This document shows, piece after piece, positions 49,050-58,758 of a stretch of DNA of 64,000 nt. Under the pieces are notes generated by a model. It saw only the letters and a program-made list of their open reading frames with translations, was not told the origin of the DNA and did not search any database. Within the stretch, counting starts at the first letter, position 1; every line of letters begins with the position of its first letter. The position numbers were made by a program, and so were the translations under genes. Source of the DNA: Gordonia sp. OPL2 (GTDB lineage: Bacteria > Actinomycetota > Actinomycetes > Mycobacteriales > Mycobacteriaceae); the NCBI RefSeq assembly GCF_003797825.1, contig NZ_RKME01000001.1, forward strand, positions 1 to 64,000, read 5' to 3'.

Positions 49050-50078
49050 TCAGCTCAGGCCCGGCGGGCACGGGGTGGAGGTGGAGTCGAGGAATCCCAG
49101 ATTCCCGGGATCGGGAGTGAACTTGTACTTCGAATCCGGCGCGTCCGCGCGGGCGATCATCGAGTCGACGGTCTTATTGCCGATCGCATCCCGCAGCGCG
49201 CGATCCCAGGGCGACTCTCCGCCGGGCCCCGGCACCATCATCGCGTCGAGAGCCTCGTTCACCTTGGTGACCGCCTCCGGGTACTGCTTGGCCATGCCGA
49301 TGCCGTAGTACTCGGTGGAGAACGGCGTCCCTGCCTTCTTCAGTGCGTCCTTGACGCACGCGTCCTTCGGATAGCTCATGCCGACCAGCTTGAACTCGCC
49401 GGGGAAGAAGTTCGCGTACCCGGCCAGGATCACCTCGTCGGTGGTCAGCGCGTCGACCTTGCCGCGTCGCAACGCCTCGACGCACGAGGAGTACGAGTCG
49501 TACTCCTGCAACTGCACCGACGGCAGCTGCGCCTTGACGTTCTGTGCGGGAGTCGATCCGGTCACCGAGCACAGTTTCTTGCCCGAGTTCAGATCGGTCA
49601 GTGTGGAGATGGAGTCGTCGTCCTCACGGACCAGCAATCCCTGGTAGTTGACCAGGTAGGGGCCGGCGAAATCGACCTCCTTCTGACGTGCTGCGGTGAT
49701 CGAGTACGTCGCGGCGATCATGTCGACCTCGCCGTTGTCGATCAGCGTCTCGCGCTGCGCCGACGGAGTTTCGCGCCAACGGATCTCGGGACGATCGACG
49801 CCGAGCGAGTCGGCAATGTGATCGACGACGAACTCCGAGACCGAGGGGTCGAAACCGGTCACCGACTTGTCGGGGTTGCGGATGCCGAGGCCCGGCTGGT
49901 CGTACTTGGTGCCCAGGACGACGGACCCGCTGCGGATCGAATCGATCAGGTTGCGGGGGTCGGTGTTGCCGCACGCGGAGACGGTGCCCGCGATGAGCGC
50001 GAGAGCCAGTGCGAGGACGGCGAGACCGGAGAACCGACGGAGGGCGGGGTGCGATGTGGAAGCTCGGGTGCCCGTCAT
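49050..50078 (-). CDS. gluB: Glutamate-type ABC transporter substrate-binding lipoprotein GluB
   Basis: Extracellular solute-binding protein, family 3, 342 residues. The signal peptide ends in a lipobox GTVSAC near residues 31-36, so Cys36 is expected to be lipid-anchored. The binding domain shows GFDPSVSEFVVDHIADSLGV near residue 74, EIRWRETPSAQRETLIDNGEVDMIAATYSIT and DFAGPYLVNYQGLLV, the usual family-3 order. The gluA stop lies one base upstream. Ligand is inferred to be glutamate or a similar acidic amino acid. Confidence 0.92.
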   Translation of the reverse strand: MTGTRASTSHPALRRFSGLAVLALALALIAGTVSACGNTDPRNLIDSIRSGSVVLGTKYDQPGLGIRNPDKSVTGFDPSVSEFVVDHIADSLGVDRPEIRWRETPSAQRETLIDNGEVDMIAATYSITAARQKEVDFAGPYLVNYQGLLVREDDDSISTLTDLNSGKKLCSVTGSTPAQNVKAQLPSVQLQEYDSYSSCVEALRRGKVDALTTDEVILAGYANFFPGEFKLVGMSYPKDACVKDALKKAGTPFSTEYYGIGMAKQYPEAVTKVNEALDAMMVPGPGGESPWDRALRDAIGNKTVDSMIARADAPDSKYKFTPDPGNLGFLDSTSTPCPPGLS

Positions 50079-50079
50079 G

Positions 50080-50892
50080 TCAGTGGCCCAAGATCTTTCC
50101 GAGGAAGTCCTTGGCGCGGTCGGATTTCGGTGCCGAGAAGAAGCTGTCCGGATCGGAGTCCTCGACGATCGCGCCGTCGGCCATGAAGATCACCCGGTCG
50201 GCCGCCTTGCGCGCGAAGCCCATCTCGTGGGTGACCACCAGCATCGTCATCCCCTCCTTGGCGAGGGAGACCATGACGTCGAGGACCTCGTTGACCATCT
50301 CGGGATCGAGGGCCGACGTCGGCTCGTCGAACAGCATGATCTTCGGGTCCATGGCCAACGACCGCGCGATCGCCACGCGTTGTTGCTGACCGCCGGAGAG
50401 CTGCGCCGGGAACTTGTCCTTCTGGCTGGCGATGCCCACGCGGTCGAGCAGCTCGAGCGCCCGCTTGGTGGCGTCGTCCTTGCTCTTCTTGCGCACCTTG
50501 ATGGGGGCGAGGGTCACGTTCTCCAGAATCGTCTTGTGCGCGAACAGGTTGAACGACTGGAAGACCATGCCGACATCGGCGCGCAGGCGGGCGAGGTCCT
50601 TGCCCTCCTCGGGCAGGTGTTGTCCGCCGATGGAGATCTCACCGCCATCGATCGGCTCGAGGCGATTGATGGTTCGGCACAGCGTCGACTTGCCCGAGCC
50701 CGACGGGCCGAGCACCACGACGACCTGTCCGGCCGGCACCTCGAGGTCGATGTCGCGGAGGACGTGCAACGACCCGAAGTGCTTCTGGACGCCCTTCATC
50801 GCGATCATCGGCGGCGCGCCCGCCGTCGGCGCCGCCTGCCCGGTCGTCGCATCCCCGGTCGTCACGGAATCGTCGCTCGGCGAATCGGTCAT
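50080..50892 (-). CDS. gluA: Glutamate-type ABC transporter ATP-binding protein GluA
   Basis: ATPase subunit, 270 residues; a 25-residue Ala/Pro-rich tail precedes the core. Walker [15 protein letters not shown] near residue 60, Q-loop [13 protein letters not shown] near 110, signature [15 protein letters not shown] near 165, Walker [15 protein letters not shown] near 185 and His of the switch in VVTHEMGFA near 220. A TAGGGT box ends 8 bases before the ATG, giving the operon promoter. First gene of gluABCD, divergent from miaB. Confidence 0.94.
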   Translation of the reverse strand: MTDSPSDDSVTTGDATTGQAAPTAGAPPMIAMKGVQKHFGSLHVLRDIDLEVPAGQVVVVLGPSGSGKSTLCRTINRLEPIDGGEISIGGQHLPEEGKDLARLRADVGMVFQSFNLFAHKTILENVTLAPIKVRKKSKDDATKRALELLDRVGIASQKDKFPAQLSGGQQQRVAIARSLAMDPKIMLFDEPTSALDPEMVNEVLDVMVSLAKEGMTMLVVTHEMGFARKAADRVIFMADGAIVEDSDPDSFFSAPKSDRAKDFLGKILGH

Positions 50893-50900
50893 AGACGCTC

Positions 50901-50906
50901 ACCCTA
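50901..50906 (-). promoter_or_regulatory. -10 box of a leaderless promoter (gluABCD)
   Basis: Minus-strand TAGGGT with 8 bases to the ATG at 50892. Confidence 0.5.
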
Positions 50907-50989
50907 ATGGTGCCGCGACCCGCCGTCTCGGCCATCGGGTGCACGGCCGGCGCCGTGAATGCCGCGCAAGGCCGATTTGCGCAGGCCAG

Positions 50990-50995
50990 TACCCT
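50990..50995 (+). promoter_or_regulatory. -10 box of a leaderless promoter (miaB)
   Basis: TACCCT with 7 bases to the GTG at 51003. Confidence 0.55.
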
Positions 50996-51002
50996 GGAAA
51001 AG

Positions 51003-52589
51003 GTGAGCATCGAGTTGTCGCAGCGGCGTGGCGCCCACGGACAGAGGTCCGGGGCGTCGGCCGATTCCACCCGCAGCTATCAGGTCCGCACGTACGGCTG
51101 CCAGATGAATGTGCACGATTCGGAGCGGATCGCAGGCCTGCTGGAGGACGCCGGCTACGTCGAGGCCTCCGACGGTGGTGACGCCGATCTGGTCGTCTTC
51201 AACACGTGTGCCATCAGGGAGAACGCCGACAACAAGTTGTACGGGAACCTGTCGCATCTGGCGCCGGCCAAAGCCGAGCGTCCCGGCATGCAGATCGCCG
51301 TCGGCGGCTGCCTCGCGCAGAAGGACAAGGATGCGGTCCTGCGCAAGGCGCCCTGGGTCGACGTCGTCTTCGGCACCCACAACATCGGGTCGCTACCGGC
51401 ATTGCTCGAGCGTGCCCGGCACAACGAATCCGCCGAGGTGGAGATCCTCGAGTCCCTCGAGAGGTTCCCGTCGACCCTGCCGGCCAAAAGGGACTCGGCG
51501 TACTCCGGCTGGGTGTCGGTATCGGTCGGATGCAACAACACCTGCACGTTCTGCATCGTCCCGTCGTTGCGCGGCAAAGAGGTCGACCGACGCCCCGGAG
51601 ACGTCCTGGCCGAGGTGTCCGCGCTCGTCGAGCAGGGAGTCCTCGAGGTGACGCTGCTCGGTCAGAACGTCAACGCCTACGGCATGTCGTTCGCCGACCC
51701 CGACCTCGGCCGACAGCGTGGAGCCTTCGCCGACCTGCTCCGGGCCTGCGGGACCATCGACGGTCTCGAGCGTGTCCGGTTCACCTCCCCGCACCCGGCC
51801 GAGTTCACCGACGACGTCATCGACGCCATGGCGCAGACGCACAATGTGTGCCCGCAGCTTCACATGCCGTTGCAGTCGGGATCCGACCGCATCCTCAAGT
51901 CGATGCGACGCAGTTATCGGCAGCGCAAGTTCCTCGGCATCCTCGACAAGGTGCGGGCGGCCATGCCCGATGCCGCGATCACCACCGACATCATCGTCGG
52001 ATTTCCCGGCGAGACCGAAGAGGACTTCCAGCAGACACTGGATGTCGTTGCGCAAGCGCGCTTCTCGAGCGCGTTCACTTTCCAGTACTCGCCTCGCCCA
52101 GGCACCCCGGCGGCGACGATGACCGATCAGGTGCCGCCGGAGGTCGTCGGGGAGCGTTACCGCCGACTGATCGCCCTCCAGGAGGAGATCTGTCTCGCCG
52201 AGAATCGACGGATCGTCGGGTCCGAGGTCGAACTGCTGGTCGTCGCCGACGAAGGGCGCAAGTCCGCGCACACCGGGCGGATGACCGGACGAGCCCGCGA
52301 CGGACGTCTGGTCCACTTCGCCGCGACCAGCGGTGAGGGAGAGCGCCTCGACCCGACCGCGACGATCAGGCCCGGAGACGTCGTCACGACGCGCGTCACC
52401 GGTGCTGCACCGCACCACCTCATCGCCGATTCCGGCCTGGCGACGCATCGCCGCACCAAGGCGGGCGACGCACACGAGGCGAGTCGCATGCCCACCACGG
52501 CGCCGGTCGGCGTCGGTCTGGGTATGCCCAGCATCGGGGCCGCGCCGGTCGAGCCGGTCACCGTCGGATGTTCAGGAGGATGTGGCTGA
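51003..52589 (+). CDS. miaB: tRNA-2-methylthio-N6-dimethylallyladenosine synthase
   Basis: Radical-SAM methylthiotransferase that completes ms2i6A37 in tRNAs. The 528-residue protein has the N-terminal UPF0004 domain with three cluster cysteines ([13 protein letters not shown] near residue 33, [13 protein letters not shown] near 67, VGGCLAQK near 101), the radical SAM motif [13 protein letters not shown] near 175 and a TRAM domain near 410-475. The tail past 480 is Pro/Ala-rich with CSGGCG at the end. GTG 51003 was chosen because a TACCCT box sits 7 bases upstream. miaA, acting just before it, lies 7 kb downstream. Overlaps the next gene by one base. Confidence 0.96.
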   Translation: MSIELSQRRGAHGQRSGASADSTRSYQVRTYGCQMNVHDSERIAGLLEDAGYVEASDGGDADLVVFNTCAIRENADNKLYGNLSHLAPAKAERPGMQIAVGGCLAQKDKDAVLRKAPWVDVVFGTHNIGSLPALLERARHNESAEVEILESLERFPSTLPAKRDSAYSGWVSVSVGCNNTCTFCIVPSLRGKEVDRRPGDVLAEVSALVEQGVLEVTLLGQNVNAYGMSFADPDLGRQRGAFADLLRACGTIDGLERVRFTSPHPAEFTDDVIDAMAQTHNVCPQLHMPLQSGSDRILKSMRRSYRQRKFLGILDKVRAAMPDAAITTDIIVGFPGETEEDFQQTLDVVAQARFSSAFTFQYSPRPGTPAATMTDQVPPEVVGERYRRLIALQEEICLAENRRIVGSEVELLVVADEGRKSAHTGRMTGRARDGRLVHFAATSGEGERLDPTATIRPGDVVTTRVTGAAPHHLIADSGLATHRRTKAGDAHEASRMPTTAPVGVGLGMPSIGAAPVEPVTVGCSGGCG

Positions 52590-53227
52590 TGACCGCAGAC
52601 GATGACCGAGAGGTCAACCGTCCATCGGACCAGCGTGCCCGACGCGAGTCGGACGCGGGTCGGTTCGCCGAGTACGAGGGAGATCTCCGCAAGGCCGAAC
52701 GCAAGGTCGCCGGCGAGATCGACCCGGGAATGCGCGCGGTGGTGGTCGCGGTCGCCGTTCTCGTCGCGATGCTGTCGTTGGTGCTCCCGCACACCGGAAC
52801 CGCCACCGGTATCGAGGTGTTGACATTCGCCCCGGACTCGGTTGCCGAGCGGGTGACCATCACCTCGAAGGTGTTCGTCTACCTGGTGGCGATCTTCGGC
52901 ATCGGCGCGTCGGTGCTGGCACTGCTCACCCGACGCTGGATTCTGGCCTGGATCGCGCTGTGCGGCAACGCCATCGCCTGTGTCGCCGGCATGCTGGCCT
53001 GGTGGTCGCGGAACACCCCGGGGGTCGGGGGAGTGCAGCCGCCGTCCGGTGTCGGCATCGGACTGATCATCGGCTGGCTTGCCGTGTTGGTGCTCACCTT
53101 CCATTGGGCTCGCGTGGTGTGGGCACGCAGCACCTACCAGCTGGCCCTCGAGGAGGAACGCCGCAAGGAGGCCGCCGCGCGTGAAGACCTCGCGCGCTCG
53201 TTGCAGCACAAACCTGATCAGGGATGA
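52589..53227 (+). CDS. Conserved membrane protein (Rv2732c-like)
   Basis: A 212-residue protein: charged cytoplasmic N-terminus (1-45), then four predicted transmembrane helices (about 50-70, 92-112, 118-140, 157-177) and a charged helical tail (EEERRKEAAAREDL). Function unknown. The ATG overlaps the miaB stop by one base (TGATG), so it is co-translated with miaB, the same pairing as Rv2733c-Rv2732c. Its 3' end overlaps the lysR 3' end by 10 bases. Confidence 0.85.
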   Translation: MTADDDREVNRPSDQRARRESDAGRFAEYEGDLRKAERKVAGEIDPGMRAVVVAVAVLVAMLSLVLPHTGTATGIEVLTFAPDSVAERVTITSKVFVYLVAIFGIGASVLALLTRRWILAWIALCGNAIACVAGMLAWWSRNTPGVGGVQPPSGVGIGLIIGWLAVLVLTFHWARVVWARSTYQLALEEERRKEAAAREDLARSLQHKPDQG

Positions 53228-54156
53228 GCGGGGCCGACTCGTGACGACCGGTCGTCCGGATGTGCTCTCACGCCGGTCGACGGTGCAGCGTCTCGGGCGG
53301 CACGACGTAGCGCCCTGACCGCCGGTCGGCTGTCGGTGGTCCGTGTGCACAGTTCCACCCGACAGCTGCCGCCGTCTGCGAGATCGCGATACACCACGCC
53401 GGCGTGCTGGAACCTCTTGGCGACCGATTCCGCGGTGATCATGATGTTCCCGCCGAGCGCGACGCCGTTGAAGGCCTCCTCCATCGTCGCCGCCCACACG
53501 CCGTACTCGACGGCACGTCCGCTCGGACGCGGGTCGATGACCCAGTACCTCGTCCAGGCGCGACTGATCCCGGCCGCGCCGACGACCGGGTAGCCGTCGA
53601 GATCATCGATTCTCAGTGAGTCCCGGGCGGCCAGTGGACTGTCGGACGGCAGAGCGACCACCCGCTTCTCGGCGTGTACCGGCAGCGCGTCGAACCCGTT
53701 CGTGTCGTCATAGGGCGGGCGCGCAAGGGACGCGTCGACGTCTCCGTCGAGCAACCGGCCGATCTGCTCGCCCCAGCTCAGCTGAACGAACGACAGTGTG
53801 ACGCCGGGGTTCTCCCGTCGGAATCGGGCCAGGAAACCGTTGTCCTGGCCGTCGGGATAGCCGTTGATGAAACCGATCCGCAGTGTCTGGTGCTCGGCAT
53901 CGGTACCGAGCGCGAGCCGTGACTGCATCAGTGCGACGCTTGCGTACCCCATGAAGACCGCACCCCGCTCGGTCAGTCGCACCGGCTTGCTGCCCCGCTC
54001 GACGAGTCGGTGACCCACGGCCGCCTCGAGGCGCTGGATCTGCTGGGTCATCGCCGGGGGTGTGATGAACAGCCGCTCCGCCGCGCGGGCGAAGCTCCCC
54101 TCCTCGATCAGTACCTCGAGTGAGTTCACCAGACCGAGATTCAAGAACTCCGTCAC
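53218..54156 (-). CDS. LysR-family transcriptional regulator
   Basis: A 312-residue regulator. Helix-turn-helix near residues 4-64 (VNSLEVLIEEGSFARAAERL; FITPPAMTQQIQRLEAAVGH), then the two-lobed effector domain (about 85-285), with a charged tail. GTG 54156 was chosen because GGGAG lies 5 bases before it and the LysR domain starts there; an in-frame ATG 69 bases upstream would cover the operator. Divergent from an SDR gene across a TTAAG/CTTAA palindrome, so it probably controls that cluster. Inducer unknown. Confidence 0.88.
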   Translation of the reverse strand: MTEFLNLGLVNSLEVLIEEGSFARAAERLFITPPAMTQQIQRLEAAVGHRLVERGSKPVRLTERGAVFMGYASVALMQSRLALGTDAEHQTLRIGFINGYPDGQDNGFLARFRRENPGVTLSFVQLSWGEQIGRLLDGDVDASLARPPYDDTNGFDALPVHAEKRVVALPSDSPLAARDSLRIDDLDGYPVVGAAGISRAWTRYWVIDPRPSGRAVEYGVWAATMEEAFNGVALGGNIMITAESVAKRFQHAGVVYRDLADGGSCRVELCTRTTDSRPAVRALRRAARDAAPSTGVRAHPDDRSSRVGPAHP

Positions 54157-54181
54157 CACAACTCCCGGTCTCTCCGACGGC

Positions 54182-54199
54182 GTTAAGTGGAGCCTTAAC
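54182..54199. promoter_or_regulatory. Candidate LysR operator
   Basis: GTTAAG at 54182-54187 and CTTAAC at 54194-54199 form a perfect inverted repeat with a 6-base spacer, in the 183-base gap between the divergent lysR and SDR genes. It is of the size and symmetry that LysR regulators bind. Confidence 0.6.
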
Positions 54200-54339
54200 A
54201 CCGTGTCGTGGGTCTCAATGTACAACTGCTGTGACCGATGTCAATGTTGTTGCTACACCAGCGGAAAATGAACGGCCGCACCGCAGTCCGGCGGTGTCGT
54301 GGCTTGTTGCCGCATGTCCCGACGAGGTCAGGAGCATCT

Positions 54340-55116
54340 GTGATCGAGTACGAACCACCACGCCGATCGATCGTCACCGGAGCGGCATCCGGGATCGGTC
54401 TGGCCATTGCCGAGACGCTCATCGAGGGCGGCGGACGCGTGCTCGCACTCGATCTCGACAAGGACGCCCTGGCCGAGGCGGCTGCCCGTTTCGGCGATGC
54501 CTACCTTCCTCTCGACGGTTCGGTGACCGACGTGAGCACCGTCGCGTCGGCGGTCGGCACGGCCGAGAGTGAACTCGGCGGCGTCGACGGACTCTTCAAC
54601 GTCGCCGGCGGCCTTCGTCCGGCGCCGATCGTCGAACTGACCGAGGATGACTGGGATTTCACCATCGACGTCGTCCTGCGTGGGGTCTTCCTGTGCACGA
54701 AGTACGTCGCGCGGAGCATGATCGCGGCGGGCGCCGGTGGCGCCGTCGTGAACATCTCCTCGGTGAATGCGCACATGCCGCTGTACGGCGGAAGTGCTTA
54801 CGCTGCAGGCAAATCCGGCGTGGAGATGTTCGGGCGCAATGCTGCGCTCGAACTGGCGCGGCATCGAATTCGGGTCAACACGATCCTGCCCGGGCTGGTG
54901 GACACGCCGATGGCGGCCTTCATCCTCGAGAACGAGGGCATCATGGCCGAGTTCGACGCCAACGCTGTCCTCAAGCGTCCGGCGCAGCCGCGCGAGTTGG
55001 CCGCTCCCGCAGTATTTCTCGCCAGCTCTGCGGCGAGTTACATCACCGGAACCGAACTCGTCGTCGACGGCGGCTACGAGATCGGTGGCTATCCGGATCT
55101 CAGCAAGTATCTCTAG
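54340..55116 (+). CDS. Short-chain dehydrogenase/reductase
   Basis: A 258-residue classical SDR with the cofactor motif VTGAASGIGLAIAE near residue 10, NVAGG (NAG position) near 88, the catalytic Ser in NISSVNAH near 137 and YAAGK near 155, and a C-terminal GTELVVDGGYEIGGYPDLSKYL. An Asp follows the second strand (LALDLD), which favours NAD(H). GTG 54340 has AGGAG 6 bases upstream; an upstream ATG frame lacks SDR similarity. Followed 21 bases later by a SnoaL-like gene. Substrate unknown. Confidence 0.88.
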   Translation: MIEYEPPRRSIVTGAASGIGLAIAETLIEGGGRVLALDLDKDALAEAAARFGDAYLPLDGSVTDVSTVASAVGTAESELGGVDGLFNVAGGLRPAPIVELTEDDWDFTIDVVLRGVFLCTKYVARSMIAAGAGGAVVNISSVNAHMPLYGGSAYAAGKSGVEMFGRNAALELARHRIRVNTILPGLVDTPMAAFILENEGIMAEFDANAVLKRPAQPRELAAPAVFLASSAASYITGTELVVDGGYEIGGYPDLSKYL

Positions 55117-55137
55117 AAGAAGGAAGAGGAAACAACG

Positions 55138-55821
55138 ATGACCGCAGCCCACGCCATCACCGCCGCCACCACCGACGACACGGCGACCCCGAGGACCGCC
55201 TACGAGCACGAACTGGTCGACATGATGGACGACATCGACGTCCTCATCGAGTCGACCGCCGATCCCGCCCACCGTGCGATTCTCGTCAACTATCGCCGTC
55301 ACGGACTCCTCGAGGTCGCCGGCCGCTACGACGAACTGCTTGCACCCGAGATGACGGTGCGTCACCCGCACTATCGGATCTTCGAAGGCGGCAACGGCGT
55401 CATCCTCGACGGGCTCGAGACCGTTCGTGACTTCTACGCCTCGCTGGCGAAGATGGACATGCTGGTGATGTGGACGGGCCGGCAGAAGATGGCCGTCGCC
55501 GACTGGGGTTTCGCCGGTGAAGCCGAGTTCAGTCAATTCGTCCCTGGTCGCATGTTGGGGGACAACGTCTTCGGCGCCCTCGACGACGGTTCCGCATCAG
55601 TCGGATCGGCGTTCGACCCCGACGGCTGGTACCTGGTTCGTCGTACGCTGGCGTTCGTCTGGCCGTATGACGAGAACCTCCGGATGATCGGGGAGCACGT
55701 CTACGAGGACGCCGAGTCGAAGGTGGTCACCGAGGTCGCGCCGGCCGACGTCATCACCGGTGCTCGCGCCGCGCAGTTGCTGGCGCCGATCATCGACAAG
55801 TACCCGCTGACGTACCCCTGA
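55138..55821 (+). CDS. SnoaL-like/NTF2-fold protein, function unknown
   Basis: A 227-residue protein. After a Thr/Ala-rich start it has an NTF2-like core: LVNYRRHGLLEVAGRYDELLAPEMTV near residue 49, GLETVRDFYASLA near 100, then aromatic-rich strands (VMWTGRQKMAVADWGFAGEA; WYLVRRTLAFVWPYDENLRM). Such folds host ketosteroid isomerases, dehydratases and polyketide cyclases, but no catalytic pair could be assigned with certainty. AAGGAAGAGG precedes the ATG. It is 21 bases after the SDR gene, so the two probably act on the same compound. Not found in the M. tuberculosis order. Confidence 0.75.
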   Translation: MTAAHAITAATTDDTATPRTAYEHELVDMMDDIDVLIESTADPAHRAILVNYRRHGLLEVAGRYDELLAPEMTVRHPHYRIFEGGNGVILDGLETVRDFYASLAKMDMLVMWTGRQKMAVADWGFAGEAEFSQFVPGRMLGDNVFGALDDGSASVGSAFDPDGWYLVRRTLAFVWPYDENLRMIGEHVYEDAESKVVTEVAPADVITGARAAQLLAPIIDKYPLTYP

Positions 55822-55941
55822 TCGCGGTAGCGGGGGGAGTGCATCGGCCCGCCGACCCGGAGCCTGGTGAGCCGGCTTCCGTCACCGCTGGGAGCGGGGT
55901 GGAGGCCGGGTCAGCCGGAACGACTGTGGTGGGATCAGGGT

Positions 55942-56361
55942 ATGACCGACACCATCACCGTCGACGACTATCCCGCCTGCGTCACCGAGAAGATCCGCTA
56001 TGCCGACACCGATCGACAGGGCCACGTCAACAACGCGGTGTTCGCCACGTTCCTGGAATCCGGACGCGTCGCCGTCCTCTACGATCCGCATGCGCCGCTG
56101 GCCGAACCGGGTTCCGGATTCGTCATCGCGCGGCTCGAACTGGACTTCCGGGCCGAGATGACCTGGCCCGGAGAGGCGATCGTCGGGACGCGGGTGGCCG
56201 CCATCGGGCGGAGCTCGGTGACGCTCGAGCAGGGGATCTTCCAGGGTGACCGGTGTGTCGCCACCGCGAGGACGGTCATCGTCTCGATGGACGAGGAGAC
56301 CCGACGGTCACGGCCGCTGTCGCAGGCGGCGACCACCGCACTGACGTCGCTGACAGTGTGA
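55942..56361 (+). CDS. 4HBT hotdog-fold acyl-CoA thioesterase
   Basis: A 139-residue hotdog protein of the 4-hydroxybenzoyl-CoA thioesterase group. The motif YADTDRQGHVNNAVFATFLE near residue 20 holds the Asp and His-Asn pair of this subfamily; ELDFRAEMTWPGEAIVGTRV follows. It probably hydrolyses a fatty or aromatic acyl-CoA. ATG 55942 gives the normal family length; a longer frame upstream adds 25 residues without similarity. It follows the SnoaL-like gene by 120 bases, so membership in that unit is uncertain. Confidence 0.86.
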   Translation: MTDTITVDDYPACVTEKIRYADTDRQGHVNNAVFATFLESGRVAVLYDPHAPLAEPGSGFVIARLELDFRAEMTWPGEAIVGTRVAAIGRSSVTLEQGIFQGDRCVATARTVIVSMDEETRRSRPLSQAATTALTSLTV

Positions 56362-56366
56362 ACCAC

Positions 56367-56396
56367 GACTCCGCCGTTTTCGCGAACGGCGGAGTC
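56367..56396. terminator. Bidirectional terminator between thioesterase and DUF349 genes
   Basis: Perfect 12-base arms (56367-56378 and 56385-56396) around a TTCGCG loop, placed between converging genes. Confidence 0.75.
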
Positions 56397-56409
56397 GGCG
56401 GACCGACGA

Positions 56410-57807
56410 TCAGCGGTCGGCGATGGCGCTCGCCGCGGCGTCGGCCCACTCTTTCCACTGTGCTGCCTGTTCACGCAGCTTGGCGGCGTCCTTGGCCTTG
56501 CCGCGCTCGTCGGCCTTGCGCGCCTGGTCCTCGAGTTGTGCGGCGCGGTCGGCGAATTGGGCGGCGCGCGCCTGCGCCTCGGGGTCGGTGCGTTGCCACT
56601 GGGCGTCCTCGGCGTCGCGCAGTCGTTTCTCCAACGCGCGGGCGCGGCCCTCGAGGCTGCTCATCTGTTCGCGCGGTACCTTGCCGACCTCGTCCCACTT
56701 GTCCCGGAAGGATCGGAAGTCACGCCGGGCCGCCTCGAGATCCGACGTCGGGTCGATCGTCTTCTCGGCATCGTCGAGCAGCGCGGTCTTGGCCGCCGCG
56801 TTGGCCGCGAACTCGTTGTCGCGCTCGGAGGTCGCCGCGTTGCGGGCGGAGAAGAACACGTCCTGTGCGGCCTTGAAGCGCTGCCACAGCGCGTCGTCGG
56901 CGTCGCGGGGTGCGCGGCCTGCCGCCTTCCACTCGGTGAGCAGCTCGCGGAACCTGGCCGACGTCGGCCCCCAGTCGGTCGAGCCGGACAGCTCCTCGGC
57001 GCGGGTGATCAGTTCTTCCTTGCGTGCCTTGGCCCCGGCCCGTTCCCGGTCGAGTTCGGCGAAGTGCGCCCCGCGGCGGCGGTTGAACGCGTCGCGCGCC
57101 TTGGCGTAGCGCTTCCACAAGGTGTCGTCGGTCTTGCGGTCGACGCCCTTGATGGTCTTCCACTCGTCGAGGATGGCGCGCAGCCGGTCGCCGGCCACCT
57201 TCCACTGCGTGGACTCGGCACCGATCTGTTCGGCCTCCGTGGCCAGTTCCTCCTTGCGGGCGATCGCTGTAGAACGGGCTTTCTCGCGTTCGGCCTTGAT
57301 GGAGTCGGCGACCTCGTCGGCACTGCCGACGATCACCGTGAGTCGTTCCTCGAGCGCGGCGACGTCACCGATCACCGCGGCCGTGGGGAGGGCGTCGAGG
57401 AGGTGCTTGGCCGCGGTCTGGGCCTTGCGTGGGTCGCCGGAGCGGGCGGCGAGCCGCTCCTCCAGGATCTCCACCTCGGTCGCGAGGTCGTCGAACTTGC
57501 GCGCGAAGTGGGCGAGTCCGTCCTCGATCGAACCGGCCTGCCAGGAACCTATCTCGCGTTCACCGTCGCCTGTGCGCAGCCAGACCACGCCCTCGCTGTC
57601 GATCCGCCCGAACTTGTGCGGGTCGCCGTGCGGGACCAGCGTCGGGACGACCGGTGTGTCGGCCGGACGCGGATGCGGGCCGGGACGCGGGCCGGGTTTC
57701 GGCCCGGGCTTGGGTGCCGGGTGCGGCGCCGGCGGCGCACCGGCGCCTGCGGCGGCCGTCTCCGGCGCCGCGTCGGAGGTCGTGGTCGGATCGGTCGGGT
57801 TCGTCAT
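56410..57807 (-). CDS. DUF349 coiled-coil protein (Rv2731-like)
   Basis: A 465-residue protein. The first 60 residues are Ala/Pro-rich with [15 protein letters not shown], then [20 protein letters not shown] (about 65-85), then long charged helices with several DUF349 repeats, recognisable as W(K)x(8)R..D..LW..F/Y..A..AF (for example [20 protein letters not shown] near 250 and [20 protein letters not shown] near 327). Cytoplasmic, function unknown. ATG 57807 is preceded by GGGAGAGG at about 10 bases. Divergent from the Rv2728c-like gene, as Rv2731 is in M. tuberculosis relative to its neighbours. Confidence 0.86.
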   Translation of the reverse strand: MTNPTDPTTTSDAAPETAAAGAGAPPAPHPAPKPGPKPGPRPGPHPRPADTPVVPTLVPHGDPHKFGRIDSEGVVWLRTGDGEREIGSWQAGSIEDGLAHFARKFDDLATEVEILEERLAARSGDPRKAQTAAKHLLDALPTAAVIGDVAALEERLTVIVGSADEVADSIKAEREKARSTAIARKEELATEAEQIGAESTQWKVAGDRLRAILDEWKTIKGVDRKTDDTLWKRYAKARDAFNRRRGAHFAELDRERAGAKARKEELITRAEELSGSTDWGPTSARFRELLTEWKAAGRAPRDADDALWQRFKAAQDVFFSARNAATSERDNEFAANAAAKTALLDDAEKTIDPTSDLEAARRDFRSFRDKWDEVGKVPREQMSSLEGRARALEKRLRDAEDAQWQRTDPEAQARAAQFADRAAQLEDQARKADERGKAKDAAKLREQAAQWKEWADAAASAIADR

Positions 57808-58010
57808 GTGCAGGTGCCCTCTCCCGCAGGTGTGGTGCCGCGCGTCACGGCTGCCGTTGCATCGAAACCGTGCATCGGCGGTCGGTGCCGACACATGGGT
57901 CTTCCCATTCAAACAGGTCAGGCCTCGTCGTGGGGCCGCTGCCACGACATTGCGTCCGCGGAGTCCGTCCACGTCACCGACTCACCGGTGGTGTCCGGGG
58001 TGGGTTGGAC

Positions 58011-58016
58011 TACCGT
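58011..58016 (+). promoter_or_regulatory. -10 box of a leaderless promoter (Rv2728c-like gene)
   Basis: TACCGT with 7 bases to the GTG at 58024. Confidence 0.55.
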
Positions 58017-58023
58017 CGACGAC

Positions 58024-58758
58024 GTGCTGGCGTCCGTGGTCTTCGTGCCGAGTGCTCCGCTGTTGGTGCCGGCGATCGCCGGACCGCACGCCGATGACAC
58101 CGATCCCGTCCGGACCGCAACGCTGTCGGCGGGGCGTGGACTCGCCGCTGCTGCGTCCCGGTGGGTCGCGATCGGCGCCGCGGACCCCGGGCGCAGCGGA
58201 CGCGGCCCCTGCGGCACCTTCGCGCGGTTCGGCGTCGACGTGCCGGTGAACCTGACTCGGACGCGCGGGACATGCGAGGGGGACCCGGTCGGGATCGACC
58301 CGGACATGCCGTTGACCATGCTGATCGCCGGCTGGCTACGGGGGGAGACCGGCGTCGACGAGGTCACCCCGGTGATCGTCGCGCCCGACAGCGGGGCCGG
58401 AGAGTGCGCCCGGATCGGTGCCGAACTCCGCGCCCGGATCGATGCCGTCGCCGAACCCGTCGGTGTGCTCGTCGTCGGCGACGGCGCGACCTCGATGACC
58501 GCTCGTGCGCCAGGGGGTGGGCTGCGCGCATCGTCGATCGACCTGCAGCAGCGGATCGACGACGCGCTCGCCCGTGCCGACCGCGCGACGCTGGCAGGCC
58601 TCGAACCCGCGGAGTGCGCCGCGGAAGGGGTGTCGGGACGGCCGGCGTGGCAGGTGACGGCCGCGCTGTGCGCCGACGACGACCTCGACGGCGAACTGCT
58701 GTTTGCGGATGCGCCGTTCGGCGTCGGTTACGCCGTGGCGGTCTGGAACCCGCGATGA
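58024..58758 (+). CDS. Conserved protein related to class III extradiol dioxygenase fold (Rv2728c-like)
   Basis: A 244-residue Ala-rich protein beginning [20 protein letters not shown], with [20 protein letters not shown] near residue 141 and a C-terminal [12 protein letters not shown]. The N-terminal [12 protein letters not shown] and VVGDGS-type blocks suggest the LigB dioxygenase-like fold, but the usual metal His residues are not evident, so it is probably not an active dioxygenase. GTG 58024 is set by the TACCGT box. The stop overlaps the miaA ATG (ATGA). Matches Rv2728c by position; role unknown. Confidence 0.75.
   Translation: MLASVVFVPSAPLLVPAIAGPHADDTDPVRTATLSAGRGLAAAASRWVAIGAADPGRSGRGPCGTFARFGVDVPVNLTRTRGTCEGDPVGIDPDMPLTMLIAGWLRGETGVDEVTPVIVAPDSGAGECARIGAELRARIDAVAEPVGVLVVGDGATSMTARAPGGGLRASSIDLQQRIDDALARADRATLAGLEPAECAAEGVSGRPAWQVTAALCADDDLDGELLFADAPFGVGYAVAVWNPR

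Noticed and set aside
58024..58758. Active extradiol dioxygenase.
   Set aside because: The fold-level resemblance is weak and the metal-binding histidines were not found, so only a fold relationship is suggested.
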